In this document: piece after piece, positions 1 through 6,168 of the stretch
How the letters are laid out: each line of letters opens with the position of its first letter
Position numbering within the stretch: position 1 is the first letter of the stretch
Notes under the pieces: model-generated
The model's input: only the letters and a program-made list of their open reading frames with translations
What the model was told of the DNA's origin: nothing
Databases searched by the model: none
Assembly: GCA_026014515.1 (NCBI GenBank)
Contig: JAOZIG010000135.1
Location: 1 to 7,086 of the forward strand
Reading direction: 5' to 3'
Length of the DNA stretch: 7,086 nt
Source: Candidatus Bathyarchaeota archaeon
GTDB taxonomy: Archaea; Thermoproteota; Bathyarchaeia; TCS64
Made by a program: the position numbers and the translations under genes

Positions 1-55
1 TAAACTTAATTATTTAAGTGAAACTTATTTCATATTAATATTTATAGAAACATAA

Positions 56-70
56 TTATAAATATATATT
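56..70 (+). promoter_or_regulatory. Candidate TATA-box region upstream of the metalloprotease gene
   Basis: A run of alternating A and T (TTATAAATATATATT) sits about 50 bases before the likely start codon. An archaeal TATA box here would place transcription initiation near 85-95, giving a 5' leader of roughly 25-30 bases. The whole first 80 bases are very AT-rich, so the exact box cannot be chosen and chance matches are likely. No convincing Shine-Dalgarno sequence is correctly spaced before the start; AAGAAGG at 89-95 is too far away. Confidence 0.35.
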
Positions 71-117
71 TGTCTTTGTTTAACTTGCCAAGAAGGCATT
101 AACAAGAGTGTGTGAAA

Positions 118-1182
118 ATGTTAACAGCAAAACATATGGCATCCTTACTAATGATTGCGCTAATTGTGCCTAACAGCATTCAAACTTTAGGTAATAATCC
201 AATCGTTAGTGAAGATATTAAAGAACTTAGTTTATTACCATATAATGAACGAGTTGAGTCAAAATCATCCCATGTTTTTTTTGGGGAAGTGAAATCCATA
301 GAATGTAAGATAATTAATACCAATCAGGGAAAAATGATCGTATCTTACGCAAGAGTTGAGATTAACAAATACAACAAAGGCGATGGCCCTGATGAAGTTA
401 TTGTTAGTTACTATGGTGGAGAAGTAGGTGACTTCGGTCAAGCTCATTTCTATAATCCAGGCAATCTAATTAGACTGGAAGAAGGAAAAGAATACAAAAT
501 TTATTCGAATAAGCTACAAAAAAAAGCTAATGAATATTCAACATATTATGTTGAGACTACAGAAAAGGAGTTACAGTCAGAGTCCCCGTCCATACATAAT
601 GTATTATTCCAACAACCAAAACATGGAATTGTATCCGTTGACGAAACGGAAGGACAAGGATTTGCATTTTTTGGATGGCATTATCATGAAGACGACTTTC
701 CAGTAACTTATAGGATTAATGAGGATGGAACTTCAGACTGTTGGGGAGAAAAAACTGCAATAGAAAACGCATTTGAGACATGGGAAGATGAACATAATGA
801 TTACGTAGAATTCATTAGACTAGGCGATACGGATAGAGAACTTGATATGGGGGATGGATACAATGTGTTTGATTTCGAGTATAATTCAAGTGTATCATGG
901 GCAGGTCATTGTGTCCTCAATTATAATGCTAATACGTATCAAATTCTGGAATGGGATATCGAACTGAATGATATGTGGATCTGGTATGCAGGAGCTTTCC
1001 CCTATTGTTATGATGTCAGATCGGTATCTACTCATGAAGCGGGACATACTCTAGGTCTACAAGACCTAACTGAGGAAGAAAATGATCTTGAAACCATGTA
1101 TTACACTTCGGAGTTATTTGATGTTACACAGCGTACTCTGCATGATGGAGACCTAGACGGGCTCGCTTACGTATATCCCTAA
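118..1182 (+). CDS. Secreted matrixin-like zinc metalloprotease (M10-type metzincin)
   Basis: Predicted exported zinc endopeptidase of 354 residues. The N-terminus has a few polar and basic residues, then a hydrophobic stretch (MASLLMIALIVP, about residues 7-18), which looks like a signal peptide. Residues about 50-150 form a beta-rich region (FFGEVKSIE, DEVIVSYYGGEVGDFG) like the accessory domain that often precedes archaeal and bacterial matrixins; this is an inference. The catalytic domain spans about 185-354. It has the zinc motif HEAGHTLGLQD (H306, E307, H310, G313, D316), a Met-turn METMYY-like segment (TMYY, M327), the upstream WDIELN signature, and the closing segment RTLHDGDLDGLAYVY typical of matrixins. 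The third zinc ligand would be Asp, not the usual His. No cysteine-switch propeptide is seen. I chose ATG 118; an in-frame GTG at 112 adds two residues. Hand-counted 60-base blocks give 33-38% GC, lower than most of the window, which may point to transfer. It stands alone, with no operon partner. Confidence 0.88.
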   Translation: MLTAKHMASLLMIALIVPNSIQTLGNNPIVSEDIKELSLLPYNERVESKSSHVFFGEVKSIECKIINTNQGKMIVSYARVEINKYNKGDGPDEVIVSYYGGEVGDFGQAHFYNPGNLIRLEEGKEYKIYSNKLQKKANEYSTYYVETTEKELQSESPSIHNVLFQQPKHGIVSVDETEGQGFAFFGWHYHEDDFPVTYRINEDGTSDCWGEKTAIENAFETWEDEHNDYVEFIRLGDTDRELDMGDGYNVFDFEYNSSVSWAGHCVLNYNANTYQILEWDIELNDMWIWYAGAFPYCYDVRSVSTHEAGHTLGLQDLTEEENDLETMYYTSELFDVTQRTLHDGDLDGLAYVYP

Positions 1183-1197
1183 TTTTTTTCTTTTTTT
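1183..1197 (+). terminator. Double T-tract terminator after the metalloprotease gene
   Basis: Two runs of seven T separated by one C begin at the base after the TAA stop. Archaeal RNA polymerase terminates on such oligo-T tracts without needing a hairpin. No stable stem-loop precedes the tract, so a bacterial Rho-independent terminator is not supported. Confidence 0.55.
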
Positions 1198-1227
1198 CAC
1201 CAATTTCACCGTTTCACTGTTTTCACC
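1195..1227 (+). repeat. Short tandem-like cluster of TTTCACC motifs
   Basis: TTTCACC occurs at 1195-1201, 1204-1210 and 1221-1227, with a one-mismatch copy TTTCACT at 1212-1218. The start-to-start spacing is 9, 8 and 9 bases. An inverted copy (GGTGAAA) lies at 1251-1257 and a further forward copy at 1427-1433. This may be a protein-binding array or a simple-sequence remnant; function is unknown. Confidence 0.55.
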
Positions 1228-1259
1228 AGTCTGGGAGAGACCACTAAACTGGTGAAAAC
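1219..1259. repeat. Perfect 12-bp inverted repeat with a 17-base loop
   Basis: The left arm GTTTTCACCAGT (1219-1230) and right arm ACTGGTGAAAAC (1248-1259) are exact reverse complements separated by 17 bases. The transcript of either strand could form a 12-bp stem. No T-run follows on either strand, so it is not a classical intrinsic terminator. Being downstream of the protease T-tract, it could form the 3' end of read-through RNA or serve as a dyad operator. Confidence 0.6.
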
Positions 1260-1501
1260 CGAGAACACAGCAGCCTCAACATGGAGACCCTGAAAACAAC
1301 CGGAGACACAAATATATGTAGCAAATATCCAGTTTTCATGGCCTTTTTTTATCGGAGTTAAAATGATAAATCGTTCTTACAATAAACCCTATAAAATAGA
1401 GCGATAACTACAAGTTGTAACCATATTTTCACCATAGAGATCTACACAATGTGGAATAATGGCTACTTACCTTGTTCATAACCCGGTTTTTGGATTTTAC
1501 T

Positions 1502-1540
1502 ACGCCTCCTGAAATAATTAATACACAATATTTGAGGCGT
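1502..1540. repeat. 7-bp inverted repeat flanking an AT-rich loop, downstream of ClC
   Basis: ACGCCTC (1502-1508) and GAGGCGT (1534-1540) are exact reverse complements with 25 AT-rich bases between. It lies about 57 bases past the ClC stop codon on the minus strand. It might help to end or protect the ClC transcript, but the arms are short and no T-tract follows, so chance is possible. Confidence 0.3.
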
Positions 1541-1596
1541 GGATGCGCTGCACATAACGGGTATTCCATGGCTTGTGCGGATGCACATAAAGGCTT

Positions 1597-3324
1597 CTAC
1601 ATTAGTTCAAGCATCTTAACACGAAGGTCTTCCTCATTTAAAACACCTACAAGCCTCATCTTATCCATACTATCAACAACCCAAACACATGAAACCTCGG
1701 ACTCAATAAAATATTCTAACGCATGTTGAAGAGTATCTTCTTTTGTTAATACCACCGGGTGCTCCATAGGCAGATAACCTATCTGAAGGCTTCTTTTCGA
1801 TTGTGTTATCAAGTCCTCTAGGTCCATTTGTCCAATTACTTTTCCACGACGCGTAACAGGGAACTCCCGGGTTCTACAGCCTTGTATCGCCTTCATAGCT
1901 TCCCCGATCCTCATACTCTCCGGCAACGCAACTGGATTAGGCGCCATTATGTCCTCAATTTTCACCTCGTTGAATATCTCCGGGTTTCTCTGTTTCTTTA
2001 TGTAATGATAGAGAACATGCATTGCTTCCTCATCCTCTGTGAACTCATCAATAGGCTGTACATGGGAGTAGAAGCTGACATCTCGGCTGATGAAGTAACT
2101 CGTAGCCGCAGCAACCAAAGTGAAAATTATACTGCTTGGTCCAGCGGTCTCAGCTACAAAAGCAACACTAGTAAGCAAAGTCTTGTTCGCAGACGCAATG
2201 ATGGACGCCATGGCCGCAACGATCAATACCTGCTCATCAGGAACAGGGATAAACCGAATATACAAGGCGCCAAGAACCGCCCCAACATAGAGAGTTGGAA
2301 CAAAGACACCACCACTCCCACCACTGCTAAGCGTTACACAAGTAACAAGCACCTTGAAGAAAAACAAAGCTAGAAGGAAACCTGTACTCCAGTCCCCGCT
2401 ATTACCTGCGATGATTTCTTGGACCGTCTCATACCCAACACCCAACACTTCAGGCAAGAACAAGCCAATCACACCAACTATCAAGCCACCGATCACAGGC
2501 ACCAGAATAGGTTTGATGTGAAGATGCTCCTTCACCTCTTTTACGGCGTCAAAGAACCTGACGAAGAACGTGCCACCTAGTGCCATCAGTATCCCAATCA
2601 AGAAAGCATGAAGCATAGCCCAAGGACTGGGAATCACGAACCGTGGAATCAAAGGGAAGAAAGTATCCGTCCCCATGAAATTAACAGCTACAAGATAAGA
2701 CGAAATGCTGGCTAGAGTAGCCGGGATAAACGCTTTCCGAGTAATATCCCGTTTATACGGAATTTCAAGAGCAAACATGATACCAGTGAATGGAGCCTTG
2801 AAGATAGCAGCCACACCAGCAGCCGCACCGCTGATAAGAAAACGCTGTACCTCAGACGGCTCAAGATTCAGTCTCTGAGCTACAAGAGAACCAATTCCCC
2901 CGCCTAACAAGAGGCTCGGCCCCTCAAAACCCGCGCTTCCCCCCACACCCATGGTTATGGTGGAAGCTAGTGGCTCAAACAAAGTATCCTTTGCAGTCAT
3001 TATACCCCCTTCAAAATGATATGCTTCAAGGAGTCTGTGACTTCCACCTCCCGACTGTTTAGTGGTGCTGTATCTCATAACCATCCAGTATGCAAGTGTC
3101 AGACCTGTCACTGGCAGGATGATAACGAATAACTCATTCACGTGGTGCAGATACTCCGAGAAAAGATGCATATAATGATATATTTCATGAACAGCAACGC
3201 TGAGAAAACCAACAGTGATGCCTATTGCTATACTGATTCCAGCCAGATAGAAGTAGTCATTTAGTGACTCCGTTGAGACTACCTCATCTAGCCTACGCTT
3301 CAACTCAGCGATGATATTCGACAT
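1597..3324 (-). CDS. ClC-family chloride channel/transporter with C-terminal CBS pair
   Basis: Integral membrane anion channel or transporter of 575 residues. The ClC core covers about residues 20-420. It has GFEGP with the gating glutamate E134 (E. coli ClC E148), GGVFVP at 338-343 for the N-terminus of helix N, and a helix-R tyrosine in SFYSHV (Y419, like Y445). Two CBS domains follow, about 455-512 (DIMAPNPVALPES) and 519-575 (PVVLTKEDTL to LVGVLNEEDL); these usually sense adenine nucleotides in the cytoplasm. The helix-D motif GSGIP is replaced by GGGSH (92-96), and the internal proton glutamate of E. coli ClC (E203) aligns with I188, after E187. Start: ATG 3324, preceded by GAGGGAAG, fits the family N-terminus. 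In-frame ATG 3387 and TTG 3408 would add 21 or 28 residues without a good ribosome site and would almost touch the divergent gene. It is transcribed alone. Confidence 0.93.
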   Translation of the reverse strand: MSNIIAELKRRLDEVVSTESLNDYFYLAGISIAIGITVGFLSVAVHEIYHYMHLFSEYLHHVNELFVIILPVTGLTLAYWMVMRYSTTKQSGGGSHRLLEAYHFEGGIMTAKDTLFEPLASTITMGVGGSAGFEGPSLLLGGGIGSLVAQRLNLEPSEVQRFLISGAAAGVAAIFKAPFTGIMFALEIPYKRDITRKAFIPATLASISSYLVAVNFMGTDTFFPLIPRFVIPSPWAMLHAFLIGILMALGGTFFVRFFDAVKEVKEHLHIKPILVPVIGGLIVGVIGLFLPEVLGVGYETVQEIIAGNSGDWSTGFLLALFFFKVLVTCVTLSSGGSGGVFVPTLYVGAVLGALYIRFIPVPDEQVLIVAAMASIIASANKTLLTSVAFVAETAGPSSIIFTLVAAATSYFISRDVSFYSHVQPIDEFTEDEEAMHVLYHYIKKQRNPEIFNEVKIEDIMAPNPVALPESMRIGEAMKAIQGCRTREFPVTRRGKVIGQMDLEDLITQSKRSLQIGYLPMEHPVVLTKEDTLQHALEYFIESEVSCVWVVDSMDKMRLVGVLNEEDLRVKMLELM

Positions 3325-3413
3325 AACCCAACTTCCCTCAAAGGATATGGATAATCTTTTCTTTTTTACACCGATAAAACGCAACATTTTAGACAAACTA
3401 GGAACCAATCAAG
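3325..3413. promoter_or_regulatory. Divergent promoter region between ClC and Nudix genes
   Basis: These 89 bases must carry start signals for both genes if ClC begins at 3324. On the + strand, CATTTTAGAC around 3385-3394 lies about 25 bases before the Nudix GTG. On the - strand, GATTATCC around 3345-3352 lies a similar distance before ATG 3324. Both are weak TATA-like matches, so the individual boxes are uncertain. The compact layout suggests short-leader or leaderless transcripts. Confidence 0.35.
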
Positions 3414-3965
3414 GTGTCAAGGTTGACGCCGCATAGCCCACTAGAAAAACTAACCAGAAAACTGGAACCTCAACCATGGGGAAACGCACAGGCAGCGGTA
3501 GCCATACTTGTTAAGCCAAGTGAAGACGACCTAGAATTTTTCCTCGTAAAAAGAGCCGAGGTAGACGATGACCCATGGAGCGGCGATATGGCATTCCCCG
3601 GTGGTAAGAAAAACCTCCAAGACGAGACCCTCATCGACACCGCTGTACGTGAAGTACTAGAAGAAACCCAAATCGACCTACGTGATAAAAAAGTAATAGG
3701 CTTCATGGAGCCAGTCTACTCAGCTGTACGAAGAACACTGGCAGTACAACCCGTTGTCTACAGATTTGATGAATACCCCGAAGTACATCTCAACTATGAA
3801 CTAACAAAACACCTCTGGGCATCACTCAGCGAGATAAGAAAAGGCAAAACCCAAGCAGTAGTCAAAGGATGGGAAGGACCAGTCTACAAGGTCCAAGGAG
3901 AAACCGTCTGGGGACTAACCTTCCGCATGCTAGAAAATATACTAAAATTAATAGAAGAGGATTAG
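3414..3965 (+). CDS. Nudix hydrolase, CoA-pyrophosphatase-like
   Basis: Soluble hydrolase of 183 residues that should cleave a nucleoside diphosphate linked to another group, using divalent metal. The Nudix box starts at G63-G64 and continues to E71, R79-E80 and E83-E84 (REVLEET), which supply the metal ligands. It has one more residue than the canonical GX5E spacing and Gln where the box usually has its last Gly. The same extra residue occurs in E. coli NudL. The preceding segment LVKRAEVDDDPWSGDMAFPGG matches the CoA-diphosphatase type pattern (R, then G, then FPGG), so CoA or a CoA derivative is the best substrate guess; other dinucleotides remain possible. The start is GTG 3414. TTG 3423 is an alternative, since AAGGTG at 3411-3416 sits six bases before it. 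The stop codon TAG overlaps the sucD stop on the other strand by four bases. Confidence 0.85.
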   Translation: MSRLTPHSPLEKLTRKLEPQPWGNAQAAVAILVKPSEDDLEFFLVKRAEVDDDPWSGDMAFPGGKKNLQDETLIDTAVREVLEETQIDLRDKKVIGFMEPVYSAVRRTLAVQPVVYRFDEYPEVHLNYELTKHLWASLSEIRKGKTQAVVKGWEGPVYKVQGETVWGLTFRMLENILKLIEED

Positions 3966-4831
3966 AGAAGCCGCTTAAGCTCCTCAGCGACCTTACCAGG
4001 CAAATCCCCGACAGCAACACCAGCTTTCCTCAAAGCATTGATCTTACTATCAGCAGTACCAGTAGAGCCCTGAATAATAGCACCCGCATGCCCCATGCGT
4101 TTACCCGGCACAGCGGCACGCCCCGCGATAAAGGCTGCTACAGGCTTAGTGAATCCACCATCCTCGATGTACTTTGCTGCTCTTTCCTCAGCGTCACCAC
4201 CGATCTCACCGATCAAGGCAACAGCCTCTGTCTCAGGGTCATCTTGGAACCACTTCAACATATCAATATAGTCAAGACCAACAACAGGATCACCACCGAG
4301 ACCAACACAAGTACTCTGACCAAGACCAACACGCGTAATCTGCGAGGCGATCTCATAGAACAAGGTACCGCTACGACTGATGATGCCCACGTTTCCCTTC
4401 TTGAAAACCTGAGCCGGCATGATACCCATCTTAGACTCACCCGCCTTGATGACACCCGGCGTGTTAGGCCCAACAATAGTCGTACCTTTGGCCTTTGCCG
4501 TAGCAACCAACTTTATGCTGTCCACAACTGGCACACCCTCTGTTATTACTACCACAGGGTCCAAGTCTGCCTCAATCGCCTCAAGCGCAGCATCCAATGA
4601 GAAAGCCGCAGGTACAAAAATGATGCCCGCATCAATCTCATGGTTATCCTGAGCCTCATGAATCGTATCATAGACCGGAACACCCTCTGCTTCCTGTCCA
4701 CCCCTACCGGGAGTAACCCCTGCAACCACCTTGGTACCATACTCTTTCATCAACCGAGTATGGAACATTCCTTGACTGCCTGTAATTCCCTGCACGACGA
4801 CTCGTGTATCTTTATTGATGAACTTGGTCAT
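3962..4831 (-). CDS. sucD: Succinyl-CoA ligase (ADP/GDP-forming), alpha subunit
   Basis: The 289-residue alpha subunit of succinyl-CoA synthetase, which with SucC interconverts succinyl-CoA plus NDP and phosphate with succinate, CoA and NTP in the TCA cycle. The N-terminal CoA-binding Rossmann domain shows QGITGSQGMFH (14-24) and GVTPGRGGQ (38-46). GPNTPGVI (121-128) and SRSGTLFYE (152-160) are family signatures. The active-site histidine that is phosphorylated is H248 in GKRMGHAGAII, and the QGSTGTADSKI segment follows. The length is that expected for a full subunit. ATG 4831 overlaps the sucC stop as TAATG and has a strong Shine-Dalgarno sequence, so translation is probably coupled. No terminator fits downstream, because the gene ends inside the 3' end of the convergent Nudix gene. 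The related malate-CoA ligase alpha subunit is a less likely alternative. Confidence 0.97.
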   Translation of the reverse strand: MTKFINKDTRVVVQGITGSQGMFHTRLMKEYGTKVVAGVTPGRGGQEAEGVPVYDTIHEAQDNHEIDAGIIFVPAAFSLDAALEAIEADLDPVVVITEGVPVVDSIKLVATAKAKGTTIVGPNTPGVIKAGESKMGIMPAQVFKKGNVGIISRSGTLFYEIASQITRVGLGQSTCVGLGGDPVVGLDYIDMLKWFQDDPETEAVALIGEIGGDAEERAAKYIEDGGFTKPVAAFIAGRAAVPGKRMGHAGAIIQGSTGTADSKINALRKAGVAVGDLPGKVAEELKRLL

Positions 4832-5976
4832 TATGCGTCTCCTCCAGCTAGTTTCACGGCTTTCTCAGCCGCCTCCTCCATAGAGTCAAGGGTATCAATG
4901 CCATTCTCTTTGAGGATGGCTTTTCCCTCCTCCTCCTTGGTGCCCATCATACGAACTACGATAGGCTTCTTCAACCCAAGCTCCTCACGGGCTGCTACAA
5001 TACCCTCTGCGGTATGATCACAACGAGTGATACCACCAAGCACATTCACAAATAACGCCTTAGTACGCGTATCACTCAATACAAACTTAACCGCTTTACC
5101 GATCCTTTCTGGAGTAGCGCCGCCGCCTAGGTCAAGGAAGTTACCTGCCTTTCCGCCGTGAATCATCACAGAGTCAAGAGTAGCCATGGTCAGACCAGCA
5201 CCATTACCTATAATCCCAATGTCTCCATCAAGTTCAACATAGGTAAGGTCCTCTGCACGTGCCTCCATCTCACGCTCAGTTAACTCGCCCTGATAACTCT
5301 CAAGAAGCATATCCTCAAGTTCCTTGTGTCTAAACAAAGCATTATTATCGATATTCAAACGAGCATCAGCAGCCAAGAAACCATCAGCTACCTCTGCCAA
5401 TGGGTTGATCTCAGTAAGCTCCGCATCCATCTCAACCGCCAAAGTATACAGCGCCATGACAAACGCAGAAAACTTCCTCATCATTCCACCCCTGTAACCA
5501 AGGCTAGTTGCGATATAGTTCGCGTGATAACTCCTCAAACCAATCAATGGATCAACATAGAATCGCACTATCTTCTCAGGAGTCTTCGCAGCAACCTCCT
5601 CGATCTCCATGCCACCCTCACTGGATGCAAGCACAATATGCTGCTTCCTGTTACGGTCAATAGTCACCCCGAGATAGATCTCGTTAACAATACCTACTTT
5701 TTCCTCGACGTAGAGTTTCTCGACCTTCAGATCTTTAATCGTCATACCGAGAAGCTGTTTGACCGCCTCAGCGGCCTCATCCGGAGTATCAGCGAACTTG
5801 ACCCCTCCGGCTTTTCCTCTACCTCCCACTGGAAGCTGAACCTTGATAACGACAGGTTTACCCAGAGACTCAACGTATTTTGCTGCATCTTCAGGGGTTG
5901 TAACCATTTTTCCCATGGGCGTGGGGATTCTGAATTGTTTGAAATACTCTTTAGCTTCGTACTCTAGAAGCTTCAT
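4831..5976 (-). CDS. sucC: Succinyl-CoA ligase (ADP/GDP-forming), beta subunit
   Basis: The 381-residue beta subunit carries the nucleotide site and the succinate site of the enzyme. The N-terminal ATP-grasp domain begins MKLLEYEAKEYF and shows the nucleotide-contacting VQLPVGGRGKAGGVK (46-60) and the metal-binding TEINPLAE (188-195). The C-terminal CoA-ligase domain shows IGNGAGLTMATLD (256-268), GNFLDLGGGA (278-287) and NVLGGITRCD (311-320), which face the phosphohistidine loop of SucD. It is full length. ATG 5976 is supported by AGGTG six bases upstream and by the conserved N-terminus. It is the first gene of the sucC-sucD operon, an order found in archaea and bacteria alike. ADP versus GDP preference cannot be read from the sequence. 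A malate-CoA ligase beta subunit is homologous, but no neighbouring serine-cycle gene suggests it. Confidence 0.97.
   Translation of the reverse strand: MKLLEYEAKEYFKQFRIPTPMGKMVTTPEDAAKYVESLGKPVVIKVQLPVGGRGKAGGVKFADTPDEAAEAVKQLLGMTIKDLKVEKLYVEEKVGIVNEIYLGVTIDRNRKQHIVLASSEGGMEIEEVAAKTPEKIVRFYVDPLIGLRSYHANYIATSLGYRGGMMRKFSAFVMALYTLAVEMDAELTEINPLAEVADGFLAADARLNIDNNALFRHKELEDMLLESYQGELTEREMEARAEDLTYVELDGDIGIIGNGAGLTMATLDSVMIHGGKAGNFLDLGGGATPERIGKAVKFVLSDTRTKALFVNVLGGITRCDHTAEGIVAAREELGLKKPIVVRMMGTKEEEGKAILKENGIDTLDSMEEAAEKAVKLAGGDA
4838..4845 (-). promoter_or_regulatory. Strong Shine-Dalgarno sequence of sucD inside the sucC 3' end
   Basis: Read on the minus strand, GGAGGAGA ends six bases before the sucD ATG and lies within the last codons of sucC (encoding the AGGDA tail). 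It is a near-perfect anti-16S match. It fixes the sucD start and allows initiation by ribosomes finishing sucC. Confidence 0.85.
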
Positions 5977-5982
5977 CTTTCA

Positions 5983-5987
5983 CACCT
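5983..5987 (-). promoter_or_regulatory. Shine-Dalgarno sequence of sucC
   Basis: Minus-strand AGGTG with a six-base spacer before ATG 5976. It supports this start codon and shows that the sucCD transcript has a leader, unlike genes here with no ribosome site. Confidence 0.7.
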
Positions 5988-6142
5988 AATAAAACCAAAT
6001 AAGCCCACAGAGGCTAATATTGGTTCTGGGAATAACATTCAGGCTCTTTTTTACGCAAATGAAGGCTCTAACTCACTGCTTTTTCCTGATCTCGAAATAA
6101 AAGACAGCCATTGTCTATCAATTGATTCATGATAATAACGAA

Positions 6143-6168
6143 CTGATTTTACTCCCAAGTAAAATCAG
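6143..6168 (-). terminator. Perfect 11-bp hairpin abutting the stop codon of the unknown gene
   Basis: CTGATTTTACT (6143-6153) and AGTAAAATCAG (6158-6168) are exact reverse complements with a four-base loop. On the minus strand the stem begins at the base after the TAG stop of the 180-residue gene. The following sequence TTCGTTATTATC is only mildly T-rich, so this may be a terminator, a 3'-end stabilising stem or a processing site between that gene and sucCD. Confidence 0.5.

Larger units (their letters stand above)
1183..1596. other. Non-coding spacer of 414 bases between protease and ClC gene
   Basis: The spacer lies between the 3' end of the protease gene (+) and the 3' end of the ClC gene (-), so neither gene needs a promoter here. 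No ORF with recognisable protein content was found. It holds the T-tracts, the TTTCACC cluster, a 12-bp inverted repeat, a second run of seven T at 1344-1350, a 14-codon ORF with a good ribosome-binding site at 1363-1407, a TATA-like box CTATAAAATAG at 1389-1399, and a 7-bp inverted repeat at 1502-1540. No tRNA-like cloverleaf or T-loop consensus was found. The density of short repeats and initiation-like signals is more than a plain gene-end spacer needs. It could hold a small RNA, regulatory sites or mobile-element debris. Confidence 0.6.
5977..6168. other. sucCD upstream region, 192 bases
   Basis: The stretch must contain the sucCD promoter unless sucCD is read through from the 180-residue gene upstream, which lies on the same strand. 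Minus-strand TATA-like candidates are CTTTTATTTCG (6093-6103) and AATATTAG near 6014-6021; neither is decisive. It also holds an exact 10-bp palindrome ATCAATTGAT (6117-6126), a weak stem AGACA/TGTCT (6102-6106 with 6112-6116) followed on the minus strand by TTTT, and the perfect hairpin at 6143-6168. No small ORF with supporting signals was seen. Confidence 0.5.

Noticed and set aside
1344..1350. Second seven-T run as a terminator
   Set aside because: It could end a + strand RNA from the spacer, but no transcript is established and it lies 160 bases past the protease stop, so it is not called as a separate terminator.
1441..1600. Possible tRNA or repeat array in the ClC 3' spacer
   Set aside because: Short repeats such as GCACATAA twice and GGATGC twice occur, but there is no T-loop consensus, no acceptor stem and no regular spacing for a tRNA or CRISPR array.
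1472..1729. 85-codon open frame on + strand over the ClC 3' end
   Set aside because: It begins at TTG without a ribosome site, overlaps ClC coding sequence by about 130 bases in the opposite strand, and its translation is Ser/Thr-rich with no domain. It is most likely a shadow of the ClC gene, despite the TATA-like box at 1389-1399.
1828..2373. 181-codon open frame antisense to ClC
   Set aside because: It is fully inside the ClC gene, which has unmistakable family motifs. The translation is rich in Arg, Asn and Ser, as expected for an antisense shadow.
3869..4600. 243-codon open frame antisense to sucD
   Set aside because: Entirely overlaps sucD and the Nudix end; low-complexity Thr/Asn/Arg content and no recognisable motif.
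5326..5967. 213-codon open frame antisense to sucC
   Set aside because: Entirely inside sucC, with no ribosome site and no motif; a shadow frame.
3962..5976. sucCD as malate-CoA ligase (mtkAB)
   Set aside because: The two families are homologous, but there is no malyl-CoA lyase or other serine-cycle gene in the window, and the subunit lengths and motifs fit succinyl-CoA ligase.
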